The notes: generated by a model not told the origin, from the letters alone. Positions 1-7,436 are shown, counted from the stretch's first letter. The stretch is 11,178 nt of DNA from Bacteroidota bacterium (GCA_023433225.1 JAEZDQ010000143.1:1-11178), one strand, 5' to 3'. Numbers and translations: made by a program.

Positions 1-2
1 TC

Positions 3-62
3 ACACTTCTGGGAATTGCAATGCTTGTTTTGGGAAGCTTTCTCCGCTATGGCGGATTTTAA
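3..62 (+). CDS. Possible C-terminal end of a membrane protein (cut by the window edge)
   Basis: Frame 3 from the left edge is open for 19 codons and ends in TAA at 60-62. The encoded tail is TLLGIAMLVLGSFLRYGGF, a hydrophobic stretch followed by a short segment with one Arg, as at the end of a final transmembrane helix. The stop lies about 35 bp before the hairpin at 98-132, which would suit a convergent gene sharing a terminator with the minus-strand operon. Too little is present to name a family. Frame 1 is also open here, to a stop at 148-150, but it reads as less protein-like. The call rests on composition and context only. Confidence 0.35.
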   Translation, partial: TLLGIAMLVLGSFLRYGGF

Positions 63-97
63 TTTTAAACACTCATTTTTGGATATAATGAAAAAGA

Positions 98-132
98 AAA
101 CCGGTAGCTTAGAGAACTTCAGCCACCGGTTT
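98..132 (-). terminator. Rho-independent terminator of the speA-DHS operon, possibly bidirectional
   Basis: An 8-bp perfect stem (AAACCGGT at 98-105 with ACCGGTTT at 125-132) continues after one mismatch with GCT/AGC, leaving an 11-nt loop. On the minus strand the stem is followed by a T-rich run (TTTTCTTTTT), as expected 25-60 bp after the DHS-like stop codon. On the plus strand the following bases are T/A-rich but not a clean T tract, so termination of the left-edge gene is possible but weaker. Confidence 0.75.
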
Positions 133-154
133 ATAATTTATATTCTTTAAACTT

Positions 155-1129
155 TTATTGCCCCAAAATCCATGCAAAAATCAGCGGTGCAACAATCGTT
201 GCGTCGGATTCAATCATGAATTTAGGCGTGTCAATGTCCAGCTTACCCCAAGTTATTTTTTCGTTTGGAACGGCTCCCGAATAAGATCCATAAGAAGTTG
301 TGGAATCAGAAATCTGACAAAAATATGACCAGAAAGGAACATCTGTCCATTCCAAATCTTGGTACATCATCGAAACCACACAAATCGGAAAATCACCCGA
401 AATTCCACCTGCGATTTGGAAGAATCCAACGCCTTTTCCATCGGAATTCGCTCTGTACCATTCGGTCAGGTAAATCATATATTCAATTCCCGACTTCACA
501 GTCGAAGCTTTTAAATTGCCTTTGATGACATTTGAAGCAAAAATATTACCTGTGGTAGAATCTTCCCATCCCGGACATACAATGGGTAGATTTTTTTCTG
601 CCGCCGCTACAATCCAAGAATCTTTCGGGTCGATTTCATAATATTGTTCCAAAACACCTGAATTTACAACCTGATATAAATATTCATGCGGTAAATAGCG
701 TTCGCCCTTTTCTTCGGCTGCATGCCAAACATCTTCCAGATGTTTTTGCAAACGACGGAAAGCTTCTTCTTCGGGAATGCAAGTATCGGTCACACGGTTG
801 AAATGCGTATCGAGCAATTCGCGCTCCTGTTCAGGCGTCAAATCTCTCCAGTTTGGAATTCTTTTATAATGAGAATGCGCCACCAGGTTCATCACATCTT
901 CCTCGAGATTGGCTCCGGTACAAGAAATAATATGTACTTTATCTTGACGGATCATCTCTGCCAATGAAACACCCAATTCCGCAGTTGACATAGCACCACC
1001 CAGCGAAATCAGCATTTTTCCACCATCGTTCAGGTGCGCTTCATATCCTTTTGCTGCGTCCATTAAAGCGGCCGCATTGAAATGACGGTAATTGTGTTCA
1101 ATAAATTGACTTATTGGTCCTTTGTTCAT
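155..1129 (-). CDS. Deoxyhypusine synthase-like NAD-dependent aminobutyl transferase
   Basis: This is a 324-aa protein of the deoxyhypusine synthase (DHS) family. Eukaryotic DHS moves the aminobutyl group of spermidine onto a lysine of eIF5A. Bacteria lack eIF5A, and some bacterial members act as homospermidine synthases or have unproven polyamine roles. An N-terminal NAD-binding segment is visible (SLGGAMST about 42-49, TGANLEED about 71-78). The C-terminal AVPNEKITWGK carries the lysine (K296) matching the enzyme-intermediate lysine in the human WGK motif. Where eukaryotic DHS has GGGVVKHH, with the spermidine-contacting His, this protein has GGISGDF (about 241-247), so the substrate site differs. 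The start ATG at 1127-1129 overlaps the decarboxylase stop by 4 bp, implying translational coupling. Family membership is secure. The exact reaction (homospermidine formation, or transfer to an agmatine- or putrescine-type acceptor) is not decided by the sequence. Confidence 0.93.
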   Translation of the reverse strand: MNKGPISQFIEHNYRHFNAAALMDAAKGYEAHLNDGGKMLISLGGAMSTAELGVSLAEMIRQDKVHIISCTGANLEEDVMNLVAHSHYKRIPNWRDLTPEQERELLDTHFNRVTDTCIPEEEAFRRLQKHLEDVWHAAEEKGERYLPHEYLYQVVNSGVLEQYYEIDPKDSWIVAAAEKNLPIVCPGWEDSTTGNIFASNVIKGNLKASTVKSGIEYMIYLTEWYRANSDGKGVGFFQIAGGISGDFPICVVSMMYQDLEWTDVPFWSYFCQISDSTTSYGSYSGAVPNEKITWGKLDIDTPKFMIESDATIVAPLIFAWILGQ

Positions 1130-2553
1130 TTTGATTTTCTTTTATCGATTGGTTTTTTAGATTTATGGTATTGATTATAGCCTAAAATATCCAAAACTTC
1201 TTCGTGTGTCTGTTGTTCTGAAAAAACTTCTACCTCATAATTTTCATCAATGAGTAAATATTTGGGCTGCGGAATCAGGCAATGGTGAATCCCACCAAAT
1301 CCACTGATGTTGTCCTGGTAAGCTCCGGTATTGAAAAAGCCGACATATAATGGTTTATTCGGATTGAATTTCGGCAGGTAAATCGCATTGACATGCTGTT
1401 CGGAATTGTAATAATCATCGCTGTCGCAAGTCAGTCCGCCCAATAAAACCCGTTCGTATTTATCTTGCCAACGATTGATTGGGAACAATACAAATCTTTT
1501 ATTGATCGCCCAGGCATCGGGCAAAGTGGTCATGAAAGAAGAATCGATCATGTTCCAAGACTCACGGTCGTTCTGTTTTTTCTGCTGTAGAACTTTGTAA
1601 ATCATGGCGCCGCTCTCTCCTACTGTGAAACTTCCGAATTCCGTGAAAATATGCGGTACCGGAATTTCCCAATCGTCACATATAATTTTGATTTGATTCA
1701 GGATTTCCTCTACCATATAAGCATAGTCAAACTCGAAACTCGGTGAGTTTTTCACCGGGAATCCGCCGCCTATATTCAGACTGTCAAGCGACGGGCAAAC
1801 TTCTTTCAGTTTTACATACACTTGAAGACATTTGGTGAGTTCATTCCAATAATAGGAATTGTCTTTGATTCCGGTATTGATGAAAAAGTGTAGCATTTTC
1901 AGCTTTACATTTTTTTCATCTTTTATGTAATTATTGTAAAAAGGAACAATGTCTTTATATCCGATTCCCAGACGAGAAGTATAAAATTCGAATTTTGGTT
2001 CTTCCTCCGAAGCAATCCGGATGCCGATTTCCAATTTTTTATCGGTCGCTTCCAATAAAAGTGGCAACTCATCCAAATTGTCTATAATCGGTATCACTTT
2101 TTTATGACCGTTGTTGATCAGTCGGGCAATGTTTTCGATGTATTGCGCACGTTTGAAACCATTGCAAATAACGTATTGATCCTTGGTCAACAAACCTTCT
2201 TCCAATAAATTTTCTACAATATTGATGTCGTAGGTAGATGAAGTTTCGATGTGGATGTCATTCTTCAAAGCTTCTTCCAACACATGGTGGAAATGGGAGC
2301 TTTTGGTGCAATAGCAATAATTGTATTTTCCTTTGTACCCGAGCTTTTTCCTTGCTCCCTCAAACCAATCTTTGGCTTTCTGAATGTTCTGCGAAATTTT
2401 GGGCAAATAGGTAAATTTCAATGGCGTTCCATGCGCTTCAATCAACTGCATGATGTCGATACCGTGGAATTGTAGGTTTCCGTCCACGAGTTTAAATTCC
2501 TCAGTCGGAAAATAAAAGGATTGTTCAATTAAATCTAAATATCTTGTATTCAT
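1126..2553 (-). CDS. speA: Biosynthetic arginine decarboxylase (PLP, fold III)
   Basis: This 475-aa protein resembles the short arginine decarboxylases of Flavobacteriia. It would convert arginine to agmatine and CO2 in the cytoplasm, the first step of polyamine synthesis. Fold-III landmarks are in order: the likely PLP lysine K84 in CYCTKSSHF; EEEPKFEFYTSRLGIGY (about 183-199), which matches the substrate/PLP barrel region; HFFINTG (about 222-228); the phosphate-binding glycine loop NIGGGFP (about 260-266); TCDSDD with the catalytic Cys (C376); and the PLP-contacting Tyr in NTGAY (Y412). It is shorter than the roughly 658-aa E. coli SpeA, as is usual for this branch. The last 14 residues are a basic tail (KSKK...KRKSK) that runs into the overlap with the next gene. 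It is the first gene of a two-gene operon with the DHS-like enzyme. The leader is long. Family assignment is strong; arginine as substrate rests on similarity to relatives. Confidence 0.92.
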   Translation of the reverse strand: MNTRYLDLIEQSFYFPTEEFKLVDGNLQFHGIDIMQLIEAHGTPLKFTYLPKISQNIQKAKDWFEGARKKLGYKGKYNYCYCTKSSHFHHVLEEALKNDIHIETSSTYDINIVENLLEEGLLTKDQYVICNGFKRAQYIENIARLINNGHKKVIPIIDNLDELPLLLEATDKKLEIGIRIASEEEPKFEFYTSRLGIGYKDIVPFYNNYIKDEKNVKLKMLHFFINTGIKDNSYYWNELTKCLQVYVKLKEVCPSLDSLNIGGGFPVKNSPSFEFDYAYMVEEILNQIKIICDDWEIPVPHIFTEFGSFTVGESGAMIYKVLQQKKQNDRESWNMIDSSFMTTLPDAWAINKRFVLFPINRWQDKYERVLLGGLTCDSDDYYNSEQHVNAIYLPKFNPNKPLYVGFFNTGAYQDNISGFGGIHHCLIPQPKYLLIDENYEVEVFSEQQTHEEVLDILGYNQYHKSKKPIDKRKSK

Positions 2554-2739
2554 TTATGTACCTGTGGTTTAAAGTTCTTGTTTAATTAATTTTGCTTCAT
2601 TAGATGCATTGTCTTTAAACCCTTAATGAACACAATCCTTTTCGAATCATTCCCTGAAATGGCGTTAATTCTTTCAAAAATATTTCTTTCAATCTTTAAC
2701 CTGTGTTTTTGAATTAATTATTTTTTTGAAAACAAACTA

Positions 2740-2747
2740 CAAATATA
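2740..2747 (-). promoter_or_regulatory. Candidate -7 box for speA
   Basis: The minus strand reads TATATTTG, a full match to the Bacteroidota -7 consensus TAnnTTTG. A TTTG lies about 24 bp further upstream (minus strand, 2775-2772), slightly outside the usual 17-23 bp spacing for the -33 TTG. A second perfect match (TATTTTTG, 2682-2675) lies nearer the gene but has no -33 partner. The choice between the two is uncertain. Confidence 0.45.
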
Positions 2748-2823
2748 ATTAAATCCGTTTATAATTTAGCCCAAAGCCATATTTATGAAAAACAACCGAG
2801 GCTGCGAAATATCGAGAATTCCG

Positions 2824-2831
2824 TATCTTTG
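2824..2831 (+). promoter_or_regulatory. -7 box of the thioredoxin-like gene
   Basis: TATCTTTG matches TAnnTTTG exactly and ends 19 nt before the ATG at 2851, giving a leader of about a dozen nt. No good -33 TTG is seen. The box lies inside the longer frame beginning at 2785, so it supports 2851 as the true start. Confidence 0.5.
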
Positions 2832-2850
2832 GTTCAGAATTTCCATTCAA

Positions 2851-3339
2851 ATGAAACAGATTATTTTTACTGCTTTGTTGGTTCTTGGCATTCAATGGTC
2901 CAATGCACAAGAAAAATTCAACGCTTATAATCCGGAGGCGGATGCTAAAGAAGACATCCAAAATGCCGTTGCAGAAGCGCATTCCGACAACAAACATGTG
3001 CTGCTGCAAATTGGCGGAAATTGGTGTGGTTGGTGTAAACTCTTCCACGAACTGACTACCACGGATGAAGATTTGAAAGCCTATATCGAACAAAATTTCG
3101 AGGTCGTCCATGTCAATTACAGCAAAGAAAACCCGAATTTGGAGATTTTGAAACAATTGGAATATCCCCAAAGGTTTGGCTTCCCGGTTTTTGTTATCTT
3201 AAATGCCGAAGGCGAACGAATCCACACCCAAAGTTCAGGTTATCTGGAAGAAGGCAAAGGCCATAGTAAGAAACTCGTTTTGGAATTCCTGCAAGCTTGG
3301 TCTCCCGGTGCTCTGAACCCTGAAAATTACGAAAACTAA
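2851..3339 (+). CDS. Exported thioredoxin-fold protein
   Basis: This is a 162-aa protein with a clear signal peptide (MKQIIF, a hydrophobic core, then SNAQ with cleavage near residues 19-20). The mature part is a single thioredoxin-like domain with the redox motif CGWC at C59-C62 (context GGNWCGWCKLF) and the cis-proline in FGFPVF (P112). It probably acts outside the inner membrane as a thiol-disulfide reductase or folding factor. The composition is typical of the thioredoxin_7/DUF255-type small thioredoxins of Bacteroidota. The start at 2851 was chosen over 2785 because the signal peptide begins there and the -7 box lies just upstream. It is monocistronic and convergent with the DCC1 gene at 3430-3831. 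The substrate is unknown. Confidence 0.88.
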   Translation: MKQIIFTALLVLGIQWSNAQEKFNAYNPEADAKEDIQNAVAEAHSDNKHVLLQIGGNWCGWCKLFHELTTTDEDLKAYIEQNFEVVHVNYSKENPNLEILKQLEYPQRFGFPVFVILNAEGERIHTQSSGYLEEGKGHSKKLVLEFLQAWSPGALNPENYEN

Positions 3340-3367
3340 GCTTGATGAAACAGCAGCTGATTATTTG

Positions 3368-3386
3368 ATTTTAACCTCGTTAAAAT
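3368..3386. terminator. Weak AT-rich hairpin between convergent genes
   Basis: ATTTTAAC and GTTAAAAT form a perfect 8-bp inverted repeat around a 3-nt loop (CTC), placed between the thioredoxin-like stop and the DCC1 stop. The position fits a shared terminator. The stem is AT-rich and neither strand has a good T tract after it, so it could also be chance or a protein-binding palindrome. Confidence 0.3.
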
Positions 3387-3429
3387 GAGCATCATAACGA
3401 TGAATCACTTTTTACCTCCACAAAAATAA

Positions 3430-3831
3430 TTAAGAGATAAATTTCTCTTTCAGTTCCGGCGTCGGCAGCCAGCAACTTTCTTTTTTTCCGAACCATTTGT
3501 AACGGTTTTTTGCTATCCAATCATAAACAGGGTTCCGAATGAATTTTGGAAATAACAATAAGGCAGCTGACAGCTTATAAATTCCTTTCAGTTCCTTTCC
3601 AATGCGCAAAGCGGCATCTGATTTGGTGTAAAACCGATCGCCGTCAATCAGTACCATCGAATCAAAGCCCTCTTTGGATAAATGGTTTTCTTCCAAAAAC
3701 TGCTGCCCGAAATCCGATTGAAGCGAAGCGAATTTGAAAATGTTTTGGTCATCATTTTCAATGACTTTTTGAACCGCCGAATTACAGAGGTTGCAAACGC
3801 CATCAAACAGTATAATCTTTTGGGAACTCAT
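3430..3831 (-). CDS. DCC1-like thiol-disulfide oxidoreductase family protein (DUF393)
   Basis: A 133-aa protein with the hallmark N-terminal DGVCNLCN motif (C13 and C16) after a short beta strand (KIILF), defining the DCC1/DUF393 family with a predicted thioredoxin-like fold. The later KSDAALRIG and the segment PVYDWIAKNRYKWFGK are also typical. No signal peptide or clear membrane helix is seen, so it is likely cytosolic or peripheral. Members are predicted redox proteins, but their biochemical role is poorly known. It starts 19 bp after the M1 peptidase stop and is probably cotranscribed with it. Length is normal for the family. Confidence 0.88.
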   Translation of the reverse strand: MSSQKIILFDGVCNLCNSAVQKVIENDDQNIFKFASLQSDFGQQFLEENHLSKEGFDSMVLIDGDRFYTKSDAALRIGKELKGIYKLSAALLLFPKFIRNPVYDWIAKNRYKWFGKKESCWLPTPELKEKFIS

Positions 3832-3850
3832 TTCGTAAATTTAAGAATCT

Positions 3851-5503
3851 TTATTTTACTTCTTGTGAATAGATGTAAAAGTTCCGGTCAATTTTAAAAT
3901 TTTCAGCTGTATCCGCGTCCAAGGTTTCCACTCTCCATTCCGCGTTGGGAAATAGCCAATGATCTGAATCCGAAATCTTCACCGGCATATCAAATTTATC
4001 TACAATATTCGTCCAACGGTAAGTGATTTGGTTTCCTTGGATTTTATATTCCAGCGTAGGAATTTGGGTTGTGCGTAAATATTGATTGAAAAACTCCGTC
4101 AGGTCAATTCCGCTCATTTTGCTCATATAGTCTTCAATTTCTCGGCTTGTAACCGTTTGGTGGCGAAATTGCGCATTCAAACCCCGTAAAATTTGGCGGA
4201 ACTTTTCATCGTCATCCAGCAACTGTCGGAATGTATGAATCATGTTGGCTCCTTTGTAATAAATATCGCTACTTCCTTCTTGATTCATGCCGTAAACACC
4301 AATCATCGGAATGTCGTTTTGGATTTTTTTCCGGGTACCGATTACATAATCATTTCCGGCTTCTTTCCCGAAAAGAACTTGGGTGTGAAGGGTTTCCGAA
4401 TAAGCCGTAAAGCCTTCGTGAATCCACATATCAGCCACATCTTTGTTGGTAATGTTGTTTCCGAACCATTCGTGACCCGACTCATGAATTAAAATGAAAT
4501 CCCACTTCAACCCCCAACCCGAATCGGATAAGTCACTACCCAAATAACCGTTTTGAAACCCGTTTCCATAGGCAATGGCACTTTGGTGTTCCATCCCCAA
4601 ATGAGGTGCTTCCACGAGTTTAAAACCATCTTCATAAAACGGATAAGGCCCAAACCAATGTTCGAAACTTTTGAGCATATCGTGGGTTTGTTTGAACTGG
4701 GCTTCTGCTTTTTCACGGTTGTAATCCAAAACCCAGTATTCCAAATCGAGGGTTCCTTTTTCACCTTCAAAATGGTCTTTGATAACCGTATAATGGCCGA
4801 TATAAGGAATGATATTGTAATTGTTGATGGGATTTTTTACTTCCCAGGTAAACTTAATCTTATCGTTTTCAACTTCTTTCATGTCGGCCAACCGGCCGTT
4901 TGCGACTCCAATCAGGTTCTCGGATACGGTCATGGAAAGGCTCGCACCTTGGTCGGGTTCGTCGCCCAGATAATCCTTGTTCGGGTACCAAACACTTGCA
5001 CCTAACCCTTGGCATGCAACCGACATCCATGGCCTTCCCTTCTCGTCCTTTGTGAAAATCCATCCGCCGTCCCAAGGTGGATTTAATGCAAGTCGGGGAT
5101 TGCCGGAAAAATGAATTTCAAGAATATGTTTAGTATTTGAACGCCATTTTTTATCCATAGTAAGGAAATATACATTGCCTTCTCTTGTGATATTTTCAGG
5201 GTTGATGAGACTTCCGTCTAAATAAACCGCATCCATCTGCATGGGTTCTTGCAAATCAATTTGCATCTTATCTCCGCCTTTTTCGGAAAGAACGTTAAAA
5301 GCAATGGTGTTCTTTCCATGGATGAATTGCTTTTCAAAATCCGGTTCAATTTCGATGTCATAATGGAGGACATCCCACCAAGCCCGGAATTCATTGTTGG
5401 TTCCGCGGAGGCTGTCCTGACGGGTAAATTCTTTTTTATGGTTGAGAATTTGGGCATTCGCGAAAAATCCTGCCAAAAGAAAAATGGATACAATGCATTT
5501 CAT
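3851..5503 (-). CDS. Secreted M1 family zinc aminopeptidase
   Basis: This 550-aa protein starts with a signal peptide (MKCIVSIFLLAGFFANAQ), so it acts in the periplasm or outside the cell. It would trim N-terminal residues from peptides. The M1 signature is intact: HESGH (zinc ligands H340 and H344, catalytic E341) and the third ligand E363 in WIHEGF, at the standard 18-residue spacing. Before it lies GMEH (about 303-306), the exopeptidase motif in the variant form seen in Bacteroidota, where classical enzymes have GxMEN. A Tyr pair in DIYYKGA (Y415/Y416) is in the region of the proton-donor tyrosine. An N-terminal beta domain (about 35-240) precedes the catalytic domain. The protein ends about 190 residues after the zinc site, so it lacks the large helical C-terminal domain of PepN-type enzymes. 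It is the first gene of a pair with the DCC1 protein. Confidence 0.93.
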   Translation of the reverse strand: MKCIVSIFLLAGFFANAQILNHKKEFTRQDSLRGTNNEFRAWWDVLHYDIEIEPDFEKQFIHGKNTIAFNVLSEKGGDKMQIDLQEPMQMDAVYLDGSLINPENITREGNVYFLTMDKKWRSNTKHILEIHFSGNPRLALNPPWDGGWIFTKDEKGRPWMSVACQGLGASVWYPNKDYLGDEPDQGASLSMTVSENLIGVANGRLADMKEVENDKIKFTWEVKNPINNYNIIPYIGHYTVIKDHFEGEKGTLDLEYWVLDYNREKAEAQFKQTHDMLKSFEHWFGPYPFYEDGFKLVEAPHLGMEHQSAIAYGNGFQNGYLGSDLSDSGWGLKWDFILIHESGHEWFGNNITNKDVADMWIHEGFTAYSETLHTQVLFGKEAGNDYVIGTRKKIQNDIPMIGVYGMNQEGSSDIYYKGANMIHTFRQLLDDDEKFRQILRGLNAQFRHQTVTSREIEDYMSKMSGIDLTEFFNQYLRTTQIPTLEYKIQGNQITYRWTNIVDKFDMPVKISDSDHWLFPNAEWRVETLDADTAENFKIDRNFYIYSQEVK

Positions 5504-5523
5504 CCTAAAAGTAAATTGAAAAA

Positions 5524-5531
5524 CGAAGGTA
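5524..5531 (-). promoter_or_regulatory. Candidate -7 box of the M1 peptidase operon
   Basis: The minus strand reads TACCTTCG, a 7/8 match to TAnnTTTG, 20 nt before the ATG, the same distance seen at other genes here. No clear -33 TTG is found at the right spacing. Confidence 0.35.
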
Positions 5532-5633
5532 CAATTTTAAAAAGATTCTCTGTTTAAAAGAATTTTTTGTAGTTTTATAAAAAGTTGACGCAACCCCCTA
5601 AGGAAATTAACATCTACCAATAAAGGCTCTACC

Positions 5634-5747
5634 ATGATTCAGAAACTGACTTTTATTTTTTTCTATTTCTTTCTTTTGTTCTTCATCGTTTGTGAGAATT
5701 TTTTTCAGTCCGAAAAAGGCAATATCATCAGTGAAATGATGGACTAA
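5634..5747 (+). CDS. Possible small hydrophobic ORF (37 aa)
   Basis: An ATG at 5634 opens a 37-codon frame ending in TAA at 5745-5747. The peptide has a short MIQK start, a continuous hydrophobic stretch of about 16 residues rich in Phe and Leu, then a polar tail ending SEMMD. That would suit a small single-pass membrane peptide. It overlaps the prfC stop by 4 bp, convergently. Against it: the DNA is very T-rich, so hydrophobic codons arise by chance; no strong promoter or ribosome-binding site precedes it; and I recognise no family. The rest of the gap 5504-5743 holds only the M1 promoter candidate. Confidence 0.22.
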   Translation: MIQKLTFIFFYFFLLFFIVCENFFQSEKGNIISEMMD

Positions 5748-7327
5748 AATTCACTTACGAAATGCAGTTTGACCGAAGGGTATTTTTCTTGGGTCATTTG
5801 TATGGTAAAAGAAGAATCGGCTAAGAACACCAACTGACGGAATTTGTCGTAAGCCAAGTAACGTTGCTTCACCCTTTTGAATTCCAAAAACTCCGCTGAT
5901 TTCTCATCGGCTTCCACCCAACAGGCTTTGTGAATAGAGATCGGTTCATAAGTGGCCTTTGCGCCATATTCATGCTCCAGACGGTATTGGATTACTTCAT
6001 ATTGGAGCGCGCCTACCGTGCCGATGATTTTTCGGTTGTTCATCTCCAAGGTAAAAATCTGGGCAACACCTTCGTCCATCAATTGGTCGATACCCTTTTC
6101 CAATTGTTTGGATTTCAAAGGATCGGCATTGTTGATGTAACGGAAATGCTCCGGTGAAAAAGAAGGAATGCCTTTGAATGTCATTTTTTCGCCTTCGGTT
6201 AAGGTATCGCCAATGCGAAAATTACCGGTATCGTGCAAACCGATGATGTCACCCGCAAAACTCTCTTCCACAATCTCTTTCTTGTCGGCAAAAAACGCAT
6301 TCGGGCTGCTGAACTTCATGCTTTTATTCAAACGTACATGGTGGTAGTTTTTGTTGCGCTCGAACTTCCCCGATACAATTTTAACGAAAGCCAGGCGGTC
6401 GCGGTGTTTGGGATCCATATTGGCGTGGATTTTAAACACAAAGCCTGAAAAAGTATTTTCAAAAGGTTCTACCATTCTGGTATCGGTCTCTTTGGATTGC
6501 GGATGCGGCGCAATGTCCACAAAAGCATCCAACAATTCCCGCACCCCGAAATTATTCAAAGCCGAACCGAAAAACACCGGTTGCAATTGACCCGAAAGGT
6601 AATCTTCTTGGGAGAATTCCGGATAAACTTCTGAAATCAGTTCAATTTCGTTGCGGAGATTTTCTGCATAGTTCGCGCCGATGACCGTTTCCAGTTCCGC
6701 ATCGTTCAGGTCTTCAAAAGCAATGGCGTCTGAAATCCTTTGTTTATTGTCATTGGAGAAGAGTTGGATATTCTTTTCCCAGATATTGTAAATTCCCTTA
6801 AAAGTTGAGCCAATGCCAATAGGCCAAGAAAGTGGCGTCACTCTTAAACCCAGTTTCAATTCCACTTCGTCCAGCAAATCAAAAGCATCTTTCCCTTCGC
6901 GGTCCATTTTATTGATGAATACCAGCATGGGAATGTTCCGCATACGGCAAACTTCAACGAGTTTTTCGGTTTGTTCCTCTACCCCTTTCGCCACATCGAC
7001 CACCACGATTACGGAATCGACCGCGGTCAGTGTCCTGAAAGTGTCTTCCGCAAAATCCTTGTGTCCGGGCGTATCGAGGATATTGATTTTCTTGTTTTTG
7101 TATTCAAATGCCAAGACGGATGTCGCCACTGAAATTCCCCTTTGCCTTTCAATTTCCATAAAGTCGGAAGTAGCTCCTTTCTTTATTTTATTGCTTTTCA
7201 CAGCTCCCGCTTCCTGAATCGCTCCTCCGAAAAGTAGTAATTTCTCGGTTAAAGTGGTTTTTCCGGCATCCGGGTGGGCAACGATTCCAAATGTTTTTCT
7301 GCGGCTGATTTCTTTCTCTAAAGACAT
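5744..7327 (-). CDS. prfC: Peptide chain release factor 3 (RF3, GTPase)
   Basis: A 527-aa translational GTPase, matching the roughly 529 aa of E. coli RF3. RF3 recycles RF1 and RF2 from the ribosome after termination. G motifs are in order: AHPDAGKTT (17-25), the switch I segment RQRGIS (61-66), DTPGH (85-89) and NKMD (139-142). The RF3-specific stretch between G1 and switch I (LFGGAIQEAGAVKSNKIKKG) and the C-terminal region, with GALQYEVIQYRLEHEYG and a late FLADSSFTI, distinguish it from EF-G. The longer frame starting at 7357 was rejected: residues MSLEKEISRRKTFG begin where relatives begin, and the -7 box at 7346-7353 lies inside the extension. It lies downstream of the TlpA-DUF493 pair but appears to have its own promoter. 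Confidence 0.96.
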   Translation of the reverse strand: MSLEKEISRRKTFGIVAHPDAGKTTLTEKLLLFGGAIQEAGAVKSNKIKKGATSDFMEIERQRGISVATSVLAFEYKNKKINILDTPGHKDFAEDTFRTLTAVDSVIVVVDVAKGVEEQTEKLVEVCRMRNIPMLVFINKMDREGKDAFDLLDEVELKLGLRVTPLSWPIGIGSTFKGIYNIWEKNIQLFSNDNKQRISDAIAFEDLNDAELETVIGANYAENLRNEIELISEVYPEFSQEDYLSGQLQPVFFGSALNNFGVRELLDAFVDIAPHPQSKETDTRMVEPFENTFSGFVFKIHANMDPKHRDRLAFVKIVSGKFERNKNYHHVRLNKSMKFSSPNAFFADKKEIVEESFAGDIIGLHDTGNFRIGDTLTEGEKMTFKGIPSFSPEHFRYINNADPLKSKQLEKGIDQLMDEGVAQIFTLEMNNRKIIGTVGALQYEVIQYRLEHEYGAKATYEPISIHKACWVEADEKSAEFLEFKRVKQRYLAYDKFRQLVFLADSSFTIQMTQEKYPSVKLHFVSEF

Positions 7328-7345
7328 AGTTAAAATTTGCGGGTG

Positions 7346-7353
7346 CAAAGTTA
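7346..7353 (-). promoter_or_regulatory. -7 box of prfC
   Basis: The minus strand reads TAACTTTG, a full match to TAnnTTTG, 18 nt before the chosen ATG (7327). A clear -33 TTG is not seen. It decides the prfC start because it falls within the longer candidate frame. Confidence 0.5.
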
Positions 7354-7436
7354 TCAATTTAGAATTTAGAAAACCGTGGACGGATTTTTATTTTTTGGCT
7401 GAATGTATTCCGTTTTGTAGGAGACGGAAAGACGGA

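Larger units (their letters stand above)
2554..2850. other. Divergent intergenic region (speA / thioredoxin-like gene)
   Basis: About 297 bp without a convincing gene. It holds the speA -7 box candidates at 2740-2747 and 2675-2682 (minus strand) and the thioredoxin-gene -7 box at 2824-2831 (plus strand). If transcription starts at the outer box, speA has a leader of roughly 180 nt. No strong hairpin-plus-T-tract and no recognisable riboswitch was seen in it. A reading frame runs from an ATG at 2785 into the thioredoxin gene, but it is not taken as coding because it contains that gene's promoter motif and precedes its signal peptide. Confidence 0.6.

Noticed and set aside
2785..2850. N-terminal extension of the thioredoxin-like gene from an ATG at 2785
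   Set aside because: The signal peptide starts at 2851 and a perfect -7 box (2824-2831) lies inside the extension.
4193..5075. Several reading frames of 68-150 codons on both strands inside the M1 peptidase gene
   Set aside because: They are shadows of a full-length gene with intact motifs; none has a recognisable domain or start region.
5700..5717. TTTTTC / GAAAAA inverted repeat near the prfC stop, considered as a terminator
   Set aside because: The stem is almost all A-T with a 5-nt loop and no separate T tract, and it overlaps the small frame at 5634-5747.
7408..7429. TTCCGT / ACGGAA inverted repeat after the DUF493 gene, considered as a terminator
   Set aside because: Only 6 bp with a 10-nt loop, and no T-rich tail on the minus strand.
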